Positions 10,475 to 20,707 of a stretch of 64,000 nt of DNA are shown piece after piece. The translations under genes and the position numbers were made by a program. This DNA comes from Schizophyllum amplum (taxonomy: Eukaryota > Basidiomycota > Agaricomycetes > Agaricales > Schizophyllaceae). The notes beneath the pieces are model-generated. The model was given only the letters and a program-made list of their open reading frames with translations, had not been told where the DNA came from and did no database searches. Each line of letters opens with the position of its first letter. The stretch's first letter is position 1. Location: the NCBI GenBank assembly GCA_007026445.1, contig VDMD01000013.1, positions 186,001 through 250,000 of the forward strand, given 5' to 3'.

Positions 10475-11138
10475 AGGGATGGAACTGGTGTAGTGCAATG
10501 GGCGCACACAGCTGAGAGGGTGTAGGATGCGATTCGGTTTCTTGTGGATAGCGTGTTTGTGCTCTGCTGGTGGTTCAAGTTACTGGCATGCTGGCTTGGC
10601 CTGATTCCCTGACGATAACAAGTGTACTTGTATACTGCGTGCATATACTATCTCTTGTCGGCTGCCATATATGTATGAAGAGAGGTTTCCAAGGACTTGA
10701 AGCGAGTCTCCTGGTAAGGATTCAGCTCAGAGTTCGAGACGTCGGAACGATATACTTCGGTCCCGATCTGCTGGACGTACTGCTCTATTTCGAAGCATCA
10801 CATTTCATGCCTGCGAGTCGAAGGATCCGAATGACTCTGCGCGTTCGGGCGGCGAGAACAATAGACGATGCCGCGTGGGATTACCATTCTGGAACAATGA
10901 ATAATGTTGTGACAGTGTCACGGTAAGTGACCATTGTGACCGAAGACAATAGAGAACGTGGCTGTGACGTGACCACAATAACTTGTTGTCCCGAACGGTC
11001 CGCTGCGGTTGCCGTATTGGGCTTACAATGTTCCCTTTATAAAGCGCTAGCTCTGCGAAGAGTTCTGTGCGCTCTTACCGCTCTAATCTCCTGCTCTCAT
11101 AGACGTTCACGACCTTATTTGCTTTTACGACTTCTTAC
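10475..11138. other. Intergenic region upstream of the disordered-protein gene
   Basis: No gene is recognisable. Around 10900-10975 there are several short TGAC/GTCA half-sites in both orientations (for example GTGACGTGACC), which could be bZIP-type binding sites; this is only a guess. Confidence 0.35.
11036..11044 (+). promoter_or_regulatory. TATA box
   Basis: TTTATAAAG lies about 95 bp upstream of the proposed start at 11139 and is followed by a CT-rich leader. Confidence 0.5.
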
Positions 11139-12723
11139 ATGTCTATCCGTGAGTTCCATCATCTCCTCGCGTACACTGGTAGCTAACGAAGCTTCAGTAT
11201 CTGCCAGCACAATCTCTGCAATGCTTCGCCGCCAGCCGCGCACTCGCACGCGCAAGCTCCCCCACCTCCAAGTAATCGAAGAAGAGTCGGACCTCGAGTC
11301 GCGCTCCTCTTCCTCCTCCTCCTCCGCCGCTGGCTCCAGCCGCGGCGGCTCCCCTGCGCCGGACGTCAAGGCCAGGCGCCGCAACGCCCGGCTCAGCAGC
11401 TACGACATCAAGCTGGCCTCAACCATCCTCTCTGACTTCGACCTCTCTGCCGCACCCTTCACCCCCACCCGCGCCGCACCGAGTCCCCCTCCGCGCCGCC
11501 CCGACTCGGACGAGTTCAGCATCATTTTCACGGAGAAGGAGTTCATGTTCCCCCACCCACCGACCGCGTACACGTACTCCAGCGCACCCAGCTCGCCCTC
11601 GTCATGTTACTCCAGCCCCAGCAGCGAGTCGTCTGCGCTCCCCGGTACGCCCACGACTACCGATGATGAGCTCGCGACCACGCAGCCGCTGCACATCGAG
11701 AAGAAAGGCAAGGTACCCGCTTCGGAGTCCGAGGACAGCGACAGCGACCTGGAGGACGCCTACGAGTGGTACTCGCGCGAGCTCGCAGAGGTCGTCGATA
11801 TGAAGCCTGCAACTGCACGCGGGGCCTCTCCCGGGTCGCGCCCCCGCCCGGAGTCCATCTACGTGGCTTCAACTTCTTCCACGCGCGTTGTGCCCGGCCA
11901 CATGCCGTCACCGCAACTCGACCCGCAGTACCCACGTCGCACCTTCGTCATTCCCAAGCGCGCCCCGCCGCCACCTCCGGTAGAAAGGACGCCCCCGCGC
12001 GGCAGCATGGTGCCCGAGGACCTCGTTATTGACGACCTGCTTGACGAGTACTTCTACTCTCCGTCCACCTCTCCGTCGCAGTCCGAGTTCTCCGACTCGG
12101 GCCTGCTGGAAGACATTCCCTTTCTCCTCGAGGAAGAGGACGCGGAGGACGACGATGCTCCCATCCAGCTTCCGCTGTGTCTGCCGACCAGCCCCTTTGC
12201 GCTGGACTTTGAAGAGTTCGACACGATCGGGCAGTCTCTCGAGCCAGTTGCCTCCGCGCCGGAAGATAGCGAGGACTCCCACATCGACGACTCCGAGTCC
12301 CACATCCTGCGCTCACGATGGTCATCTTCCACGCTCGACTCCGCGTACTCTGCCGGTGCCGCTTCGCCGAAGTCGCGTCTTATGAAGATTTGGGCTGCGC
12401 GCGCCAAGCACATGTCATCGCCCAAGTCCCCGAAAACGCCCAAGATATCCAAACACGCGCACTCGCACTCGATGTCGTCCTATCTGGCCTCTCCGAAAAC
12501 GCCCTACTACAAGTTCCGGCCTGAGGAGGTTGCTGCGGTGAATTATGCGAACGCGCCGCCGACGGCATCCTCGGCGCGCTTCCCGAGCACGCCCGTGTCC
12601 CCTGCGCATGTCAAGCGCTCACCGAGTCGGCAGAGCTGCTCGTCTGCGGACAGCGGAGACAGCTCAGCGAGCTCTGGCCTGCGACGGAAGCCGATACCCG
12701 TGGAGATGTTCCTGCGGGCTTGA
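11139..12723 (+). CDS. Hypothetical disordered Ser/Pro-rich acidic protein
   Basis: I do not recognise a family. A 10-nt first exon (ATG TCT ATC C) joins across intron 11149-11197, which has a GTGAGT donor and AGCTAACG branch site, to a long open exon, giving about 511 residues. Starting instead at the in-frame ATG at 11221 loses only some dozen residues. The protein has a poly-Ser tract near residues 35-50, many acidic Ser patches (ESEDSDSDLEDAYEW), Pro runs, and a basic C-terminal third rich in SPK and TPK sites, which look like proline-directed kinase targets. The segment DLVIDDLLDEYFYSPS may be a short helical motif. There are no transmembrane segments. A regulatory scaffold role is possible but unsupported. 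Confidence 0.7.
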
Positions 12724-13414
12724 ACGCTTTACTTCTTTCTCTTTCTTCCTCTCTCCTCCATTCTCAATTCTTCATCGATGCTTCGGTCATTACCATTTCT
12801 TTCTCGTCATGCACTGGTTATCTGCATTCTTACACTCACATTCCATTTTCTCGTCATGCACTGCATCCCGCTTATGAATTCTCTCCATTCCACTTACAGT
12901 CTCGGCTCTCGGCATCCTACTTACGATTTCTTCTCTCCTGACTCATTGGTCGTCCAATTGTAGCCTTACCACCACCACCGCGCGCATCGTCGCCCTGCAT
13001 ACCACTTACTGTAGCCTCGACTAGTACTCCTGCCTTACCGCTGACGACCTCTTTACGCCCACACTTTATCTAACTTATGCAATGCATTCGTTCTGTTGAC
13101 AACGATAATAACGCTGATTGCTTGCTAGTCATGATGATCAAAGTATGATTATGAAGCCTACAAGCTTCAAGCTTCAAGCCTGAGACCAGAAGCCATGAAA
13201 TGGGTCCATGTGCGTGGATATGAGCGGGTGAGTCGGGGGTGACTCAACATGCATCACGCTGCAATCGTGACATCAACCTGTGCTACGAGCTTTCTGACTA
13301 CGATCACGCTGTCTCTTGAACCTTGCTGTCAGTGAGCGTTCATAGCTCAGTGGAGGCTTTTACGCACACCTGAATCTTTCATCTTTACAGAAAGCCTTAG
13401 TTCGTCAAGCGACT
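12724..13414. other. Intergenic region upstream of GDSL esterase B
   Basis: It opens with a CT-rich 3' flank (12724-12960) containing a short local repeat (TTTCTCGTCATGCACTG near 12801 and 12850). The remainder leads into the GDSL esterase B promoter. No gene is seen. Confidence 0.45.
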
Positions 13415-14789
13415 ATGTCCAATACTGTTATTCAGGTCCGTCCCTCGTGGCCTGGCCTGGCAGGGATCAAACGCCTTGTGGTTTTGTAGGTCAAGTTAGC
13501 ACGACTGCTTTCCCCCTTCCTCCTTGAATTCCTTGTGCAAGCTCCCAGCTCAGCAGTCATTCTTCGGCTCATTGTAGTCCTCGACTATCCTTCACGCTCT
13601 CCGGTTCACGTCCACTACATCCCTCTACCGCTCTCCCTCCGTCTTGCTAATGAGGTTATCCGCCCAGTGGCGACTCGTACAGCGCTGTAGGCGCACCTGT
13701 GAACTCGGTTCGAAGTGCCACCAATCCTCTCGGCCCGCCCTTTCCAGGCCCTGGCTGCTTCACCGACTACGACGAGACGAGCAAGAAGTCACGCCCGAAC
13801 TGGGTTGGCCATTTCATCACCAAGTACGCGCCCGAGCCGCGCTATAAATCAGGCCTCCCAATCGAGCAGCAGGACCCGTCCTTTGCCCGCGATCCGCTGC
13901 TTGTGTATGACTACGCTCGCGGCGGGCATTCCATCTCGGACGTCCTCATGCAGATTACGGACCAGTTTCTGCGCGAGCTGCGTGACTGCCACAGAGAGCG
14001 GCCTGAAGGAAACGGGCCGGATTCGGCGAAGGTGTGGACATCGATGAATGCACTATTTGGTAAGCTACGTCGCCCGCGGGCGCATACTTTCTGTGAGAAG
14101 GTGTGGACATCGATGAATGCACTGTTTGGTCAGCTACGTCTCCCCCGGGAGCATACTTTCGGACCCGTATGAGCTGGTGCTGATGCTCGTTGCAGTGACC
14201 TGGGTTGGTATCAATGACTGCGCGTGAGTGGCTGGTTGGGGTGGGCACTGACCAGACATTCACCTTGTCTATGTACTTACAGGAGAGCAGCTACTCCCGA
14301 GGCGCGCGAGGAAGCATTCAAGGAGCTCTTCGAGGCAGAGACTGCGCTCTATGCCGCCGGCGCACGCAACTTTCTCTTCATCGACGTTCCCCATATCAAC
14401 AGGAGCCCAGCAGGTCGGCTATTTGCGCGCAATGTTCAATATAGCGTCTAACATCGCACATCCATCACCTTCACGTTCTCCTGCGCCTCGCAGTGCCCCT
14501 ATCTCACGGGGACAAGAGTGAGCGGTATGAGGACTGGAATAAGATGCTGCTCGACCACTGTCAGCGCTTCGCCAGTGTGCATGCAGATGCCACTGTCCTC
14601 CTTTTTTCCAGTGCTAGCTCTCTGAACCGCATCCTCGACAATCCGGAGACATTTGGCTTTCCGCCTGGGGATGTACGCGAGCCGTACAGTACGATATGGA
14701 CGGACCAGCTGCATCCAACTGGTGCTGTGCACGACGTGTTCGCGAAGGATGTATCGGAGTTTCTGGGCGCGGTGGCGGCTGGGCATTGA
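13415..14789 (+). CDS. GDSL/SGNH-family esterase B (CE16-like)
   Basis: Five exons give about 305 residues; introns are 13486-13667, 14060-14195, 14224-14282 and 14414-14493. Canonical SGNH blocks are present: FGDSYS at the first splice junction, NWVGHF, VTWVGINDC, and DQLHPTGAVHDVF for the Asp/His pair. It is a likely cytosolic acetyl or carboxyl esterase with no signal peptide. It is paralogous to the gene at 7466-8810 but in opposite orientation and with the intact GDS triad. The second exon ends in a 69-bp tandem repeat that duplicates the splice donor; using the second donor at 14129 would insert 23 residues in frame. It converges on the MFS gene 230 bp downstream. Confidence 0.85.
14029..14160 (+). 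repeat. 69-bp tandem duplication of an exon end plus splice donor
   Basis: Unit 1 starts at 14029 and unit 2 at 14098, both opening AAGGTGTGGACATCGATGAA and differing at several positions. Each contains the exon end (coding for WTSMNALF) and a donor: GTAAGC at 14060 in unit 1, GTCAGC at 14129 in unit 2. The paralogue at 7466-8810 has a single unit, so the duplication is specific to this gene. Confidence 0.88.
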
Positions 14790-15019
14790 AGAAAGAATCT
14801 CTAGACGCCCATGACCCGTCCATACTGGCATCGGACAGCCTACGGCCAACTCACAACTCCTAGACAGAAGGGTCATGCAAGCAGACCATGCATTGACAGT
14901 AGTAGTGTACAAGTTCCCACATATGTAGGATTAGACGTGCGCTAGAGAGGGATTGATTCTGAGATCTGAACACCGTTAAGGCATCGAAAAGTCGTGGCAG
15001 TCTTATCCTGGGCTCTGCC

Positions 15020-18012
15020 TCAGTGCAAAGAGTATCGTTCCTAAAAGCAGCCCCTTTAGACGGAGCGAATGAGGTGAAAAAACGCTGCTCACCCTCAACG
15101 ACCGACCCTTCCACTGCGTGAATGGCACGAACAGCAAAAACAGGCCCGCCACGATCGCACCCTCGCATCCGAATGTCTGCAAAGCACCATGCTTCTCTGC
15201 CCACGGAACCTGGAAATACGCGACAGCGAAGCCTGAAGGAGGCAATGAGCCTAACTGCTACACGAAGCCACATTCACTCACCTCCCAGTGTACGGAATAG
15301 GTTAATGAGCGCGCTGATCTCACCCTGATGCTTCGGAAACGCATCATTCGCATACGCGTACACCGCCACGGTGTTCACCATGATGGACATTTCCGCAATG
15401 CCCCAGCCCATGATCACCGCGCCCGTACTCAGGTGTTCCTGTAGCGCTGCCCCGAGCACGACGAAACCGACGACATAAAGCGCGGTCGCGGGATAGCATG
15501 CCCACAGTCGGAACTCAGCCTCGAAGATTCCGTTGTTGCGGCGAACGGAGGTGCGCATGATCCAGTCGTTGAGGTAGCGACCCGTGAGTTCGCCGATGAT
15601 GACAGCGACCTGGGTGTTTTCAGTCAGACAACAGCTGGGATGAGATGGCCAGGAAGCGCAGGCGTACGATGGGTGTCGCATACATCCCCGCGATGCCAAA
15701 CGCGCCAAAGCCGAATCCGAGCGGCGCAGGCTCGCCCAAGAATACCGCGTTCGTCACGTTGATGCCTATGCCAAAGCCAAATAGCACGCCCTACGTCAAT
15801 CAGCATCTAGTCCACAGCCGGCAGAGGCATTGAAGAAAGGAACAGAATGGATGTTGTTACTTAGTGAAGACGACGTACCTCGAATAGCAACAACGGCAGC
15901 AAATGGGGGCGCCACAAAACGTCGAACGGCGCCCAAAACACTTGCAACCAGGTCTCCCTATACTTCGTCATCTTTATGCCTGTGAGACCGAGAAGCGTCT
16001 CGACGCGGTAGCGAATGCCGGTAGTGGGACGTGGCGGTACCGGCTTGACAGTACGATCGTACATGCTGGGAAACAGTTAGCAGGCCATTGACTGAACTAG
16101 CAGGTCGGTGAGCAGGTTAGCAGGTTGTTGACCAACCAGGAAGCCCGCCACAGAGGCAGAGAATCATTCGAGGTACACCAAACTCACGTTTCCTCCATGA
16201 AGAACAAATCATGAGCACAACCACCGCAGAGTACATGCATCCGATGCCATACGCCCAGCGCCACGAAGCACGCGCGACGAGGAAGCCGAAGGCGAAAGGC
16301 GAGAGGAATGGCGACATGATGAAGCCCATGGTCCAGATATTGAGCTGTGCGTCATGTTAGAGGGAGTCGCAGACTAAGGCCATGCTTCGAAGCACTTTGA
16401 GGCAAATAGAGCCTCGAAGCAGCGAAGAACCTTCATCAATGACAGAGTTACTCACCATACGCGCTTGAAGATGGAAGGGGTACAGGTCCGTCACCACATA
16501 CAGACCCTGTCGGCTGCGAGGTCAGTTGGTCGTTCTGGTAGTCGACGCGTATGGAAAGGTCGCATTTGCGATTGGCAAAGCGATGGATGAATAGCATAGC
16601 CAGGGATGACTAGCGAAGCAAGGAATGAGCGGCAAACCGCGTTGTTTAATGGCAGGGCAGGAGACTGCGATTGACAGGGCAGGAGACTTCAATGGGAAAG
16701 TTCATGCGTGTGCGTGGGTTTATTAACGCGCTCCGGATCGGGCGTGGAGCAGGTCGAAGCCACGGTCCGAGCCGGCCGTTGCGCTGGCCATGGGACACGC
16801 ACAAGGGGGGACACGGACGTCAATGGGATGTCCGCGGTACCGCGAGTCGGGAGAACAAAGAGCAAGAAGGAAAGGGTGCAAGCGGAGTAGAGTCCAACAG
16901 CGTCGGTACGACAGGGTCGCGGGGCAAGCGGCGATGCGATAGAACCGCTTTGCACTCACCGTCACCTGCGGCGCAGTCCTATACAGAGTTGCTTCAGCCG
17001 GATGAGAGAGGTGTGCGAGAAAATGGACGAACCCGAAAAATGCAGTCAGGCAGCGCATGCCTGCGAATGTGGAGATATTAGGCGCGAAGGTACATCCGAT
17101 GAGGAAGGCGAGGGAGAGAAGCTGGGGGATGCAGTTCAGCGAGACACGATGCGGCTCAGCTTATCACGCCGACATGTCCTTGATGACACTCGCCTGTGAC
17201 CAGAAGAGAACGGGCAGCCGCCCGTAGCGACGCATGACCATGACCGCACAGATGCCCCCCGGGCCGAGCAGGAAGATGCTCCAGCTGAAGGTAGATGTGT
17301 ATGAGTATCGATGATTTCATGGAGGACCAACGAAAGACTGCTCAACGTACTTAGATGTAAGGTTGTTGATAACCCCTGTCGTCGTGTCGTACTCCTTCGC
17401 GAGGGCGAACAGCGACGCGATGCCTGTGCAGGCATCAAATCAGCATCACCCTCTCTCCTTACAAATAGCACGTAATGCTGAAGTCCGACGTACCGATCCC
17501 CGAGTCAAAATCCGGCACTACTGCAGCGAGCGTCACCACGAAGAGCTGCAACGCCTTCCTGCGCGAGCTCCAGTTCTGCGGGTCCTCGGGCGTGTCGTAG
17601 GGCTGCGGCCAGAGGATGGTCTTCCCGTCTTTCGTCGTCTTCAACTTGCTGGCGAGGACGTCGCCAAATTCGATGCGCGCCTCCCTGGGAGTCGGGTGGG
17701 TCAGTACTGTGTCCGTGGGACGGGCCGCAGTGTGTACGGCAGACCCGTACTATCCATGGCGTGGCAGGCCCGCCGCACTGTCCCGATAGCCTATGGGAGC
17801 GCGGCACGCCATTGCAGGACGCGGAAAGTACGGTGCCGGAGACAAGATACGCACTCGGGGTCGAGGACGAGGCGCCCAGCGCGTTTGACATGGAAGTCGT
17901 GGATGTCGATGCTGCCGGCATCGCTGTCCGCGTCGCGCACCTCCCTGCTGGCTACGGTATCCAGCTTGCCGTCCATCTTCTCTGTGTCATGGGTGTCTGA
18001 CATCGTCGCCAT
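15020..18012 (-). CDS. MFS transporter 1 (DHA1-like drug/polyamine exporter type), probably frameshifted
   Basis: A member of the fungal MFS drug:H+ antiporter-like group. The N-terminal cytosolic stretch ends DPEDPQNWS, the hallmark before helix 1, and about 12 helices follow. RYGRLPVLFWSQ lies between helices 2 and 3, and the protein ends RERYSLH. Twelve introns are inferred by comparison with the paralogue at 28510-30979. Three are unique here: a 72-nt GC-AG intron (17122-17193), a 453-nt intron (16507-16959) and a 49-nt intron (15233-15281). At about 16204-16209 one base is missing relative to the paralogue, before the conserved FMEET, which puts the rest out of frame and gives a stop in the next exon. 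The lost base is in a T run and may be a sequence error. The substrate is unknown. Confidence 0.82.
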
Positions 18013-18949
18013 GGCCTTCTAAGGCGATTACGGCGCTCTTGTATGGCAAAGCAGTATCCGTGGCGCGCGTTGGGGAGCAGGCAGATAAGGGGAAAAGACG
18101 GGGGAGGCAGGAAGAGGGGGGGGGGGGAGGCGCTGGGAAGGGCAGGCGCTCGACATGACGACGCATGCGCGCGCTTATATAGGAACGCGCTGAGTGAATA
18201 GATGCGTCGCCTTCGGCTGCGGGGGTGGCGGGTGACCACGTCTAAGCTGGTGACCGCACCCCACACACAGAGTGATCTAAAATCAGATCAGAGAAGCCAA
18301 AGACACAGATTGGTGATCGAGTTGATATGCTGGAGCGTGGGGGGGGTGGGCAGCTGATGCTGTGGGACCCCGTGAGACGATCTCCTAGTACTTACACGGT
18401 CGGGGAATGCGCACTTCTGCATTGTGAGTCAGAGCCTCACGCAATACAGGAGATAGAAGTTCGGGCGCTTGAAAGGTGCACGAGCGCTAGATATTGCACG
18501 GCTAGCCGTCGGAGGACCGCAGGGCCTGAATTGATTCGGAGGAGAGCAGCGAGCGCGAGAAAAAGACTGGCTTGCCACAGGAAAAACAACCAACCATGGT
18601 CTTGGTATTTCTGCCCAGTCTGGAGACGTCGTTTGACCGAGATGGCAGAGGACGTGGTTGGAGAAGAGTTGAGTTTGCGGCTGTTTGCGGACCCAAATCG
18701 GACTGAGGAGTCACACGAGTAGCATTCTGTCACGCTCGTGTGATTTGAATTCCGTCGATCTACTAAAACTACAACTCAAAACCCGCGTGTATTCGGAGAG
18801 CCAGAGATTCTCGGATAGAGGGACACAGAAAATGTACGCTGAACGTCGAAGAATGACCTTTTGTGCGTAGAAGGAGCGTAGATAGGAAGCCGCCAGACGC
18901 AGATACCAGAAAGGCTAAAAACGCAGAATCATCCGAGATGTTCAGTCGC
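18013..18949. other. Intergenic region upstream of MFS transporter 1
   Basis: It includes a run of 12 G at 18116-18127, which on the MFS sense strand is part of a C/T-rich 5' leader, and a TATA box at 18174-18183. The remaining 700 bp have no recognisable gene; open frames at 18327-18722 look like chance. Confidence 0.45.
18174..18183 (-). promoter_or_regulatory. TATA box of MFS transporter 1
   Basis: On the minus strand CCTATATAAG lies about 165 bp upstream of the start codon, with a long CT-rich leader between them. Confidence 0.6.
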
Positions 18950-20339
18950 CTAAGCCGGGAATATCGCACTCCGCACGGTAGGCGCGCGCACGAGCGAGCG
19001 AGGACGAAGTGGGACGCGCCGGACGGCTGGCAAGGCGTGCATAGGGCCAAAGGTAACATCAGCAGAGGTAGAGCCGCTGTAAGCCTTCGCCGTAGAGTCA
19101 TCCGTCGCGTCGAAGCAGATCTTGGCCAGAGAAGCGTATTCGTCGGACAGAGCGCTCTCCGTCATGGACTTCCGCTTCGTCGCCAGAGTTTCGTTGCCTG
19201 CGGGAGAGGGGCCGTTGCAGGCCCGCGCGAGAGTCGTGTGACTGACAGCGTCGTCCTTGCCCTCATCGCCCTTCGCCAGCTGGGTTCTAGTCAGGTTCTC
19301 CTTCCCCCGAGAGCGGAATCCAATCTTCCACCGCTGCTTGCGTTCTGGCGACCAGTATGAGCCCATGGGACCCGCTTCGCTGTTGCGCAGGGCGGAAGAG
19401 TCTTTGGACCACAAGCTCAATTCGTCCGTCGGCGGAGTGGAAGACCCGGTAGGCACCCGTTTCGGAGGAGAGACGTGCGTGGTCATGTCGAAGATGGCGC
19501 CTTTGGGCTTCGATTGGGGAGGCGATGAACGCGGCAAGCCAGGCGAGGGTTGCGACAAACCAGGCGGGAAAGTAGATCCTTGAGGCATAGCATCAGGCAG
19601 ATGTGAGAGACGAGAGGTTGCTTGGGAAGCCAGCAGCCCGGTTGAAGAGTCCATCGAGTCCACAGACGAGGCTGTCGAGAACAGAGACGAGGGCTTTGAG
19701 TCTAGAGACGAGGGTTTTGCATCCAGAGAGTCCTGAGAGCCCAGGGTCGAATCCTGCGAGCCGAAAGACAGATATGATAGCGTTCTCAGCTCGTGCAGTT
19801 TGCCCTCCCCGCTCGCGCAGAATGAGTCCCAGATCGCTGCCAAACCGTCGATTTCGTCGACAGCAACCTCTTCAGGCCCTTCCTCCACCGTCTTCTTGCG
19901 CGGCCGACCGACCTTAGGAAGCTGCAGGAACTCGCGGTAGGAGACGTGCGTCGAGAATGCGAGGACGGGCGGCTTGTTGTCGCAGTGATGCAGACCACCC
20001 GTTAGCGAGGCGGAGGTGACCGTGATTGATGGAGGTTCGACTGGTTCTCTCTAGGCGGAGGTCGACATGTGCTCCAACTATGGGTAACGATGCACGCACC
20101 TTGATGTCATTTTCTTCGTTCTTCCCAGACAACACAGAGAGCAAGCGCGCAAAAGGCGATTGTTTCCGGCGAGCTGACGCGACAGAGTTGACTTCGTTCG
20201 GGATGGTCTCTGCAGAGTTCCTGTTGACAGCGATGACGATGCCGGCGAAGACGCCGACGACGAGGACGAAGCAGAGGAGGAAGACGGGGACAATGTAGGT
20301 GGTGCGGTGGTTGTAGTGTGAGCGGGGCTGGATGTGCAT
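18950..20339 (-). CDS. Hypothetical single-pass membrane protein with disordered Ser-rich tail
   Basis: Two exons joined over intron 20051-20099 (49 nt, GTGCGT to CTAG) give about 446 residues. Residues 16-38 (IVPVFLLCFVLVVGVFAGIV) form one strong transmembrane helix after a short His/Arg-rich N-terminus, suggesting a type II or signal-anchor protein. The rest is hydrophilic. It holds HVSYREFLQLPKVGRPRKK, which resembles an AT-hook (GRPRKK), then an acidic segment and a long Ser-rich region with short repeats of SSLDSKPSSL and GSQDS. I do not recognise a family. The next gene upstream is monooxygenase copy 2 on the same strand, not obviously co-regulated. Confidence 0.7.
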
Positions 20340-20707
20340 GGTCGATAGTCTGTTGGCCAGTTATTGACCGTGAGGCTGCAAAGCAGCAATTTCAAGTCCC
20401 AGTCTGAGTTTGTCATTCAAGTAAAGCGTGATTTATTTAGGTCACGTCGCGCGCAGAAGTAGGTCCATGTAGGTCCGCAATCTGGTTGGCGCTGATATGG
20501 GCGCATCCCGACAAAGCTAGGTGCTCACAATGACTTTGTCCGAGTGAAAGATCTTGGTTGAGAGTCAAGCTCATTTAAAGCTGGACAGCGGCGACCCCAG
20601 CGGCGCGACGTGAGTAAGGAAAATTGTACATCTGTTGTTTGGTATGTATAGTGATAATAAGCTACTACAAGTTCAGAGCTATCACGATGACGGTGGTCCC
20701 GCTTAAT
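20340..20707. other. Intergenic region between membrane protein gene and monooxygenase 2
   Basis: It holds the promoter of the membrane-protein gene and, from about 20640, the tail of the right duplication arm. No gene is visible. Confidence 0.45.

Noticed and set aside
11657..12452. Several minus-strand frames opposite the disordered protein
   Set aside because: Mirror frames of Ser/Pro-rich coding sequence; Arg/Gly-rich products of the kind expected by chance.
16671..17081. 136-codon plus-strand frame and a 66-111-codon minus frame within MFS 1
   Set aside because: They fall mostly in the proposed 453-nt intron; alignment with MFS 2 shows the protein continuing directly across, so no exon is expected here.
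18116..18127. Run of 12 G as a possible structural or regulatory element
   Set aside because: It lies in the CT-rich leader of MFS 1, where such runs are common; no other G-tracts in quadruplex spacing are seen next to it.
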